Assembly (NCBI GenBank): GCA_963930645.1
Contig: CAWVNO010001231.1
Coordinates: forward strand, 1-64,000
Direction: 5' to 3'
DNA length: 64,000 nt
Source: Salticus scenicus
Taxonomy: Eukaryota; Arthropoda; Arachnida; Araneae; Salticidae
Under the pieces are notes generated by a model. That model saw only the letters and a list, made by a program, of their open reading frames with translations. It was not told the origin of the DNA and ran no database searches. Below are positions 56,898 to 64,000 of this stretch, in pieces. The stretch's first letter is position 1. Every line of letters begins with the position of its first letter. The translations under genes were made by a program, and so were the position numbers.

Positions 56898-57442
56898 TAC
56901 ATATACACTTAGTATAAAATTATATAATTAGAAAAATAAATATTAATACTGGAGAAAAATCTAATGACCTCAATAATTAAGGTTTTTAGAGAACACTAAT
57001 TTGCATCAGACAAAATAAATAAAAGCCCCTCCTCTTTTCTCACCCGGGCTTGGGACCGGCGATGGCAGAGTTACACTCACACCAGGGTTCGAAATTAGCA
57101 TTTATTAGGCATATTTTGCACGTAGAAATTTAAGTTTTATGACCAAAAAAATCATACTCAGTCATAATTTTTATGCCCAACTTATGACCAGATTAAAAAT
57201 AAAAAAATAAATTCACAAAAATTTCAAATACTATGTATGTTTCATAAGAGAGAAAACGATAAATTTAAAAAACACTAAAACAATTAAAACACTTTACTAA
57301 AAATCCTTAAGCATGTGCAGATTTATTTGGCCATGATCGTGATGATCACCTTTCCCTCTCTCTCACTCAGGGGTGGATTTAGGCTTAGTAAAGATGGGAT
57401 AAACAGTTACTTTTCAGTAACAGGTTACATCGTTCCATATAG

Positions 57443-57528
57443 TGTAAAAAAATAACTATTACCAGCTGCAAGAAACTCTCTTTGATCACAGAGAGTTTCT
57501 TGCAACTGGTAATAGTTATTTTTTTACA
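57443..57528. repeat. Hairpin with 38-bp arms
   Basis: TGTAAAAAAATAACTATTAC (57443) and its complement (to 57528) pair with one mismatch around a 10-base loop (TTTGATCACA). It is fold-back in type, possibly the core of a tiny MITE. Confidence 0.8.
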
Positions 57529-58340
57529 GTGTACAACCTTTAATAGTAGTTCTTGTAACATATTATTTTTATAACATTACTCTTTAGTTTATATATGGCT
57601 AGTGTCTTTCTAATCCTTCCGGGATACACAATATATACATGTGTCCTGCATAGTGAAGGCGATTCATGTTTTTGAGTTCCAATGCCTTCGAAGAGTAATC
57701 TTCATTTTATTTAACATAAGAATTTCTATAATAAAAAAAAAAAAAAAAAAGAAAAGAATGAATGAAAAAAAAAAAAAAAACGCTGATATGAAATAGTGGT
57801 AGAGTCGAAAGTTTTACACAAACGCTTGTTCCAATCGTGTAAGCATGAGATTCTGTTAAATCAATTTATTTAAACACAAAAACAGAATATTTCAAATAAT
57901 ATCAAGTAATACGTGCCCGAGTGTCATTTTCTATAAAAAAGAATCCTCATATTATAAGAAAATTAAGAAATAATAACAAGCCCTTAAAAAACATCTTTAA
58001 GTCATCCCAAATGTTAAACCACGGAGTAATTGTCTTTTTCGATTTTCTGAAGAACTTGAACATTCCAGATTGACAAGGAAATTAATATTTTTCAATCATA
58101 CTTAGGAAACAGTCAATCTGAATATGTTTTCTAAATTAGAAACACTTCTTTAAAATATAAATTTTGCTTACAAAAACTGATTGAATAAAATGATTTAGAT
58201 TTATTTTCTCTCACACTTAATTTTAACATACGATCATAATTAACTATTCTTAATATCTTAACAAATTTATTCATTTTAATTTTTAAATCATTAAAAATAG
58301 TCACTAGAAAAAAAAATCAGATTTAAAAAAAAAAAAGATG

Positions 58341-58371
<31 letters not shown>

Positions 58372-58786
58372 ATAATAATAATAAAATAAATAAATAAATA
58401 AATGCACGATTTTCTTATCAAATTATACTTGATAAAACTATAATAAATAAGTGCTCTTTTCAATTTCAGCTGCTATAAACGATTTTAAATATAAACAAAC
58501 ATTCTTCCCCTCTCTCACTCCACACATCCTTTTTAAACGCCTTCCATTGTCTTCCCAAAGCTAACTTACCCATATGCACGTAAACCTAGTGCATGTATTC
58601 CGATTTCCTTCCTATTCTCCATCCCCGTGATACAATAATTAACATCAATTAATCACCTCCCTCTAACCTATCTCATCATGGCTGTTTAAATTAGCTTCAT
58701 GGAAATATTATTTCGTTAAACGGTAGTATTAAGTGTTTTCGACATTACATATCATGGGCATAGCCTATACTAATATTCAAATTAAA
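57529..58786. other. AT-rich non-coding DNA
   Basis: A runs at 57730-57747 and 58331-58370, followed by AAT repeats. No gene seen. Confidence 0.5.
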
Positions 58787-58915
58787 CTAATATACTGTAA
58801 CATTCAGTCTAGAACAATACTTTTAAATAAAATATAAGAAAGATGTAAAATAATCAAAACTATGACCTATTTCAAAAGAATATTCGACTAATATGTAATC
58901 TACAAAGTTGAATTT
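58787..58915. repeat. Direct repeat left of the hAT element
   Basis: About 130 bp resembling 60631-60750: TTAAACTAATATACTGTAAC, CTAGAACAATACTT, AGAAAGATGTAAAATAATCA and GACCTATTTCAAAAGAATAT, roughly 75 percent identical. So the hAT lies between two older tandem copies. Confidence 0.55.
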
Positions 58916-58943
58916 CACTGGCAGACTATACTGATATTTAAAC

Positions 58944-60622
58944 TAGAGATGCAACAAACAATGGTTTGGCCGAATAACTGAATACCAATTAATCGGCCAA
59001 ATTAAGCTGAATAACGAACTCATTTTTGTCTAAAAACATAGTATAGTATGCACTAAATGCACAATTCTTATACATTTCATAACTAAAATGTATTATTTTC
59101 TTTTTTATTTTTATGCAAATTTTTTTATTTTTAAAACCATTATTTGATTCTGAAAAAAATATTTGGCTTAAAAATTGCCTCAATAATAACAATTCTTTGC
59201 AAAAGTTTCTTATGAGGTACTATCTAGTCATATTTTAATAGGTACAGTGGAGCACCATTTATATGTTTTTCAAGGGACTGTTCCTAATAAACCTATAGCT
59301 GAAAAAAAACGTACCCCTGAAAATTTGTTTTAACATTAATACAATAAATTGTCATATTAATAATAAAAGTCAAATCAATTTTCATGATTTCTTTTACATT
59401 CATTCGACTAAGATATATTTTTAATTAAATTTAAAATATTTTTAAAAGGTAGGATAAAAATTAAATAATAATTAAAAATATAGAAATTTTGAAAATTTTC
59501 TCAAGATTTCGATTTTAACCTTTAAAGACAAAGTCTTTTGTTTTCTAAATGAAGATGACATTTTTGTAAATGATTAAAAGGGAAAAAAAAAAAAAAAAAA
59601 AAAATTGTTTCTCCAATCGTAATGTCAAATAAACAGGATAAGAAATAAGAAAATCTTCCAGTATCCTATTCAAGTCGCCTAACGGAAGTGAGTAATAAAT
59701 CTTGAAGTTTACAAAATGCTCATAAAGTTGTGTTTTTTTTCCCTTTCATACCCCATCCTTGGTATCAATTAATGGAAAGAGTGGGAGGTCTACAAGTGGT
59801 CACTGGCTATAGATTAACAGCCCTCTTCACTCATCGTCGCAGGAAGCCCGAGCCAATGTTATTCTATAGGGAAATTTTTTTACAAATAACTTATTAACTA
59901 ATACATATTTTTAAATTCTGTTTTCACATTCAGAAAATTCCCAACTGTTAAATTGACGGACTTTTTTTAAAAATGTATTCTTTAAATTTTTAATATTTTA
60001 TTTTGAAATTGCAAAATGAAAAAAATTCACATATTGAAAATTGGTATTTTGCAGCTTCAAAATAAAATATAAAAAATTAAAAAAAAAAAATAATTTTTTA
60101 GAAAAGGTGCGTCAATTTAACAGCTGGGAATTTTCAGAATGTGAAAACAGAATTTAAAAATATGTATTAGTTAAGAAGTTATTTGCAAAGAAAAATTTCC
60201 CATAGAATAACATTAGGTTCGGCTTCCGGCGGCGGTGAGTGAAGAGGGCCCTTAATTTTAAATTTAACAGATTACGTTAGCTTGCTACAGATATATGTTT
60301 TGCACTTATTGATATAGCATAAAAGTTTTTACATGATCCTTACATTATAATGGTATGATGAAATCCATTCAAGGCATGAAAGTTTGGGGGGTGGGGGAGG
60401 AGAATGTTAGTTAATTTCAAATAAAATTTTCACTATACATGATGAATATAAATTCTAAAATAAAAAAAAAATTATTGTGTAATATAATGCTTTTATTTAT
60501 ATTGTGTAAATATAAATAAAAACATTTCTTAGAGTATTATTCGGCCTGGGCCGAATAATGGACTTGATATTCGGCCGAAGCCGAATATTCGGCTGACAGG
60601 CTGAATAATCGTTGCATCTCTA
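58944..60622. mobile_element. Non-autonomous hAT transposon (1679 bp)
   Basis: ATTTAAAC occurs directly at 58936-58943 and 60623-60630, a perfect 8-bp target duplication as hAT makes. The ends are TAGAGATGCAAC and its complement GTTGCATCTCTA. Subterminal parts contain GGCCGAATA-type motifs, repeated several times at the right (CCGAATATTCGGC). No transposase frame. It contains a MITE (59818-60251), and CAGTGGAGCACCATTTATAT at 59244 hints at another small element. Confidence 0.85.
59818..60251. mobile_element. Fold-back MITE with TTAA target duplication (434 bp)
   Basis: TTAA at 59814-59817 and 60252-60255. The ends CAGCCCTCTTCACTCATCGT and, on the complement, GGGCCCTCTTCACTCACCGC are imperfect inverted repeats that extend through AATGTTATTCTATRGG and AATACATATTTTTAAATTCT to the centre, with arms of about 200 bp. 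TTAA suggests a piggyBac-type origin. Nested in the hAT. Confidence 0.8.
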
Positions 60623-60630
60623 ATTTAAAC

Positions 60631-60750
60631 TAAATCAATACACCATAACAATCGGTTTAGAATAATACTTACAACAAACTATCAGAAAGATGTTAAATAA
60701 TCAAAGCAATTACTTATTTCGAAAAATTATTTGACTGATATGGAACCAAC
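60631..60750. repeat. Direct repeat right of the hAT element
   Basis: Partner of 58787-58915, with TTTAGAATAATACTTACAAC, AGAAAGATGTTAAATAATCA and TTATTTCGAAAAATTATTTG. Confidence 0.55.
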
Positions 60751-61305
60751 AAAATGATTAAATATTATATATTTAACTTGTTACATGATCATGAAAACTG
60801 GTGAAAATATTTCACTGCTTCCTTAACTTTCACTCCAACAAATAATATAATTTCTGTCTGTGTTTTATTGGCACATTGCCAGAGATATGACTCTTCTCTC
60901 TCATTTTTTGCGTGCAGAGAGATAAAATTAAAGTGTTATTAATTTAATATGAAGTTTTCAATAATATATTACAATGTGAATGGGTTCTTATGCAATAACA
61001 GTATTATTTATTATGTTACATGACATGAAATAATGCCCATCTCTAAGGCTTAGGCCTACGAGGTCTGCGCTTAGGGGTGCCAAATTTTTACAAGTGGATA
61101 ATATTTAATTAGTGGAAGCGATTAAAATTTGAAAAGTAAATTCGATTTAAAAGATAATGAAAACTAAAAATCAATTAGAGATTTTATTGGCTTAAGAGCA
61201 CTTTCTCAGCCACTTTGACCCGTTATAGATTTCCATACTGGTTTGAAGCACATGAATATGGATCATTTGTACGATTGATCAGACGGACAAAATAATTTCA
61301 TATGT
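60751..61305. other. AT-rich non-coding DNA
   Basis: No gene or element recognised. The sequence from 61306 (AAGGGTGATTCTCC) may be the edge of the element described next. Confidence 0.4.
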
Positions 61306-61470
61306 AAGGGTGATTCTCCAAAAAGGGTACATTCTGCTGTCCAAGCAATTTTTTTATCTAAATAATTGTAAACATTCTATGTATGCTATTGGAAATTGCA
61401 ACATGTATCTAAGAGAATTAAGCAACAATATAAAAGAAGCAATTTAATTTTATTTTTATTGAAAAAATAT

Positions 61471-62083
61471 GTCCACGGAATGTGACAAATCACGTCCGTG
61501 GACTGTCCCAAGACTGAAGTTTTAAAATAACAAGATTTAAATTCAAAATAATAATTTCATTGAAAATAAAAAAAATACTCTATGAAACAAATAAATATCC
61601 CTACTTATAATACCTCAAACCTATATAATGAATATATTTACAAAATCAATTTTACTGCAGAAACCAAAATGTCCCAAGAATTTTAGTCACATCCGTGGAC
61701 AAAGTTTTTATTTCTGCTAATTCCTCATAGATGGCAATACAAGCACCAATTCTGTGATTAAAAAATTCTCAGTCAGCCATATTGGCCTTGGAGAACTTTT
61801 GTTTTCAGGTTGAGTGTTTTAATAGAGTTCAATTTGCCATAGAACATCAAAATTTGAGGTGGGGCAAGCTCATAGAGTCACATCTGTGGACATCATAATT
61901 CTGTAAGTAATTACTAAATTTAAATTTCTATTGTAGTTATAGTAAAATTGAATAATATATGTAATACATTTCAAAGAACAACTTCTCAAAATCAAAATGT
62001 CATCATTCATGAAATGTTTTTAATGAATTCATCACATCCGTGGACATCACGTCCGTGGACATTGAATGTCCACGGATGTGACA
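61471..62083. promoter_or_regulatory. Cluster of a 15-bp motif in both orientations
   Basis: The consensus YCACRTCCGTGGACA occurs at least seven times: 61471-61486 (inverted, one insertion), 61490-61503, 61685-61700, 61878-61892, 62032-62046, 62047-62061 (direct, back to back) and 62067-62083 (inverted). A half-copy (CAGACGTGACAC) follows at 62094. Such spaced repeats near one end of a transposon are typical transposase-binding sites. They could also be promoter elements for the gene that starts at 62553. AAGGGTGATTCTCC at 61306 is a possible terminal repeat. Confidence 0.65.
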
Positions 62084-62532
62084 GCTAAGTAACAGACGTG
62101 ACACATACAACAATGGTGTAATCTTTTATATTTATAAATAATTTTTGTTGATAAAAACTATATTAATTTACATTATTAACCTATATTAATGTACTTAAAC
62201 CATATTATTATTGTATTTTATCTAAATTGTAGCTAATATTTAAATTATTTACATTTAAAAATCACTGATAACACTATCATCTTTTACACTGAATTAGTTG
62301 ATTTCTGTAAACTTACTGACAATTTCATATTTAAATCTGACATTATTTGCAATTTTTAATTTACACAATTCTATATGAATTATATAGTTATTTTGACATC
62401 TGTTTAAAACAAAAAGGAGTAAATTTTTCCTTTAATGTTTTTCCAATGTAGTGTCAAAATTAAAGCACTCAAACAAAACTTTATCTAAAATATATTTTTA
62501 TTAAATTGGCTACAGTTTTCTTTTGTTTTCAG
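61903..62532 (+). other. Possible 5' UTR intron
   Basis: A consensus donor (TCT|GTAAGT at 61903) and a consensus acceptor (TTTTCTTTTGTTTTCAG ending at 62532) bracket 630 bp just upstream of the ORF start. A similar acceptor (TTTTGTTTTCAG) ends at 61808, so a small non-coding exon at 61809-61902 is possible. There is no open frame in that exon. Confidence 0.35.
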
Positions 62533-62552
62533 GTTAAATTATACGGATAAAA

Positions 62553-64000
62553 ATGTCCAAGGTAAATAAAAGAAGAGAATGCAAAAAAATTAGCATGAGA
62601 AAAGCAAGGGAAAAACTGCGAAGCAATCTAGAGGCATATGAAGAACAAAAAAAGAAAGACAGAGAAAGGAAAAAACAACATAGAAAAAAGATTTCAGAAA
62701 TGAATGAAAGAGAAAAGAGAAAAACTAGAAAAGGTTGGAGGGAAAGAGCAAAAAAAAGCCGTGAAAATAAGAAAAATGCAGCTCTTCAAAAGGTTTATTC
62801 TCCTGATAGACCACCAAATTTAACCCCTGATAGTCCATCAACTTCAACACCTGCTAGTCAACCTTCTGATTGTTTTATTGGAGAACAGACACCATCTATG
62901 TCAAGAAAGCAAAATGGTGTAAAGCAAAGGAAAAGGAACAGGAAAATTCTGATTGAAAAAATTAAAGTGCTGGAGGAGAAAAATAAAAAGCTGCAGAGGG
63001 AAGTTTTCAAATACAAAAAAAGGCATCACAGACTTCAAAATAAAATCACTGATTCACCACATGCAAGTGTTGAAAAAATGCTTGGAAGACAGAAATTTTC
63101 CCCTGAAGTGAAAAGAGAGCTTTTATTTGGCCAAGTTATTAGAAAACAAATAACATCCAATTTTAAAACAGAAAGGGTTTTAGAAAAGAAAAGGGATTTT
63201 GTAAATATGCTAACTGGAAAAATAATAAAAAAATACAAATTTATTAATTATGTCCAATCTCTTACCTCACGTAAACTTCTCAAGAAAAATAAGAATTTTC
63301 CCGTAAGCACTGTTTTAAGAGCTTCTAAAGATGTAATCGAATTTCTCGAAAGGGACAAAAGCAGTAGACTGTGCCCCGGAAAAAAAGACACTATAACTCG
63401 TAAAAAACAAAAGAAACAAAAACGGTTGTTAAATGATACATTAAAAAACTTATACAAAGAATTTATTTCTGAATTTAGATACCACAAGAATATGTCTTAT
63501 AGTAAATTTTGCAAACTTCGTCCATTTTGGATTCTAACTCCAGATTATAGAACAAGAAATACTTGCCTTTGCAAGCTTCATTCCAATTTTAACCTTGTGG
63601 TACATAAATTAAATTCCTTAAATATCTTAAATGAAAGCAATCCAACTGATATATTGAAAAAAATTACATGTGAAGGAAAAATGGAAGAAGGATGCTTAGA
63701 GAGAAGCTGCATAAGGTGTTGCAACAAAAATGTTACATTAAATGATTTTGAAGATGAAGGTGTGTCATTTAGTCAATGGATTTCAAAGAAAGTAGAAATT
63801 AAAATAAAAGGTCAGTTAAAGAAGTGCCAAAAAACAGTAAAAGAGGATATCTTATGCACCAAAAAAGATCTAGTTTTGCAGTTTGAATCTTCGATAAAAG
63901 AATTTATGCAACACACTTGCAACATCAAACACCAATATGATGTTACAAGCAAAATAAAGAAGAGTTTGTCTGAAAATGAAATCCTCATACACTGCGATTT
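62553..64000 (+). CDS. Large uncharacterised basic protein, transposase-like, 3' end outside window
   Basis: From the ATG at 62553 the frame stays open for 482 codons to the edge, without introns. Residues 1-80 are almost all K, R and E (helical, nucleic-acid-binding type, start MSKVNKRRECKK). 82-117 is a Ser/Thr/Pro linker. 124-165 is a basic region plus a heptad-like coiled coil (ILIEKIKVLEEKNKKLQREV). 170-300 is a lysine-rich helical region. A Cys/His cluster follows: C338, C340, H343, then C373, C381, C386, C389 and C390, probably binding zinc. Before it stands LRPFWILTPDYRTRNTCLCK. The last residues are ENEILIHCD, where D482 could be the first acidic residue of a DDE nuclease. I do not recognise a named family. 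Either the transposase of an unclassified element or a gene derived from one. The upstream motif cluster supports the first reading. Confidence 0.8.
   Translation, partial: MSKVNKRRECKKISMRKAREKLRSNLEAYEEQKKKDRERKKQHRKKISEMNEREKRKTRKGWRERAKKSRENKKNAALQKVYSPDRPPNLTPDSPSTSTPASQPSDCFIGEQTPSMSRKQNGVKQRKRNRKILIEKIKVLEEKNKKLQREVFKYKKRHHRLQNKITDSPHASVEKMLGRQKFSPEVKRELLFGQVIRKQITSNFKTERVLEKKRDFVNMLTGKIIKKYKFINYVQSLTSRKLLKKNKNFPVSTVLRASKDVIEFLERDKSSRLCPGKKDTITRKKQKKQKRLLNDTLKNLYKEFISEFRYHKNMSYSKFCKLRPFWILTPDYRTRNTCLCKLHSNFNLVVHKLNSLNILNESNPTDILKKITCEGKMEEGCLERSCIRCCNKNVTLNDFEDEGVSFSQWISKKVEIKIKGQLKKCQKTVKEDILCTKKDLVLQFESSIKEFMQHTCNIKHQYDVTSKIKKSLSENEILIHCD

Noticed and set aside
61471..62083. CRISPR array
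   Set aside because: The repeated 15-bp motif is in both orientations with irregular spacing, and the organism is eukaryotic.

Overview
This is a eukaryotic nuclear sequence, most likely from an arthropod. It is AT-rich, non-coding almost throughout, and full of transposon copies nested in each other. The mixture (Helitrons ending in CTAG, Penelope-like GIY-YIG pieces, I-clade LINE fragments, three tRNA-derived SINE families, Tc1/mariner and hAT elements) would fit an arachnid such as a spider, but that is inference. There are no bacterial-style operons, CRISPR arrays, rRNA genes or convincing stand-alone tRNA genes. All tRNA-like boxes lie in SINEs.

Layout. 0-2.6 kb: possible first exon of a minus-strand gene, then AT-rich DNA. 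2.6-6.5 kb: two minus-strand non-autonomous Helitrons. 9.17-9.31 kb: a probable internal exon of a plus-strand gene; an in-frame candidate terminal exon lies at 15.03 kb and another candidate terminal exon with poly(A) signals at 25.5 kb. 10.6-14.3 kb: a 3.7-kb Helitron holding a Penelope-like endonuclease fragment between 97-bp inverted repeats. 14.7-25 kb: SINE palindromes, a duplicated 360-bp segment, elements with tandem repeats, and MITEs. 26-38.5 kb: fold-back elements, a dead mariner (30.3-31.6 kb), a SINE cluster, and two I-clade LINE fragments in opposite orientation, one broken by nested DNA transposons. 39-52 kb: Helitrons and a family of satellite-carrying elements in inverted arrangements, including inverted repeats of about 0.6 and 0.86 kb. 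54.3-56.9 kb: a Helitron followed by a complete Tc1-like transposon with an intact 340-residue transposase. 58.9-60.6 kb: a non-autonomous hAT with a perfect 8-bp target duplication, holding a fold-back TTAA MITE. 61.3-64 kb: a cluster of 15-bp motifs upstream of a long intronless ORF that is still open at the window edge.

Most notable points. (1) The ORF from 62553 to beyond 64000, with at least seven copies of a YCACRTCCGTGGACA motif in both orientations upstream, looks like the left half of an unclassified DNA transposon or a domesticated gene. (2) Tandem units in two unrelated repeat families carry sequences close to the CTCF core (for example CCACCAGATGGCGC). (3) Several fold-back elements contain decayed motifs resembling hammerhead ribozyme cores of Penelope-like elements. 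Only two long coding sequences look intact: the Tc1 transposase and the unfinished ORF at the right edge. Coordinates of repeat edges were read by eye; those without a target-site duplication are approximate.
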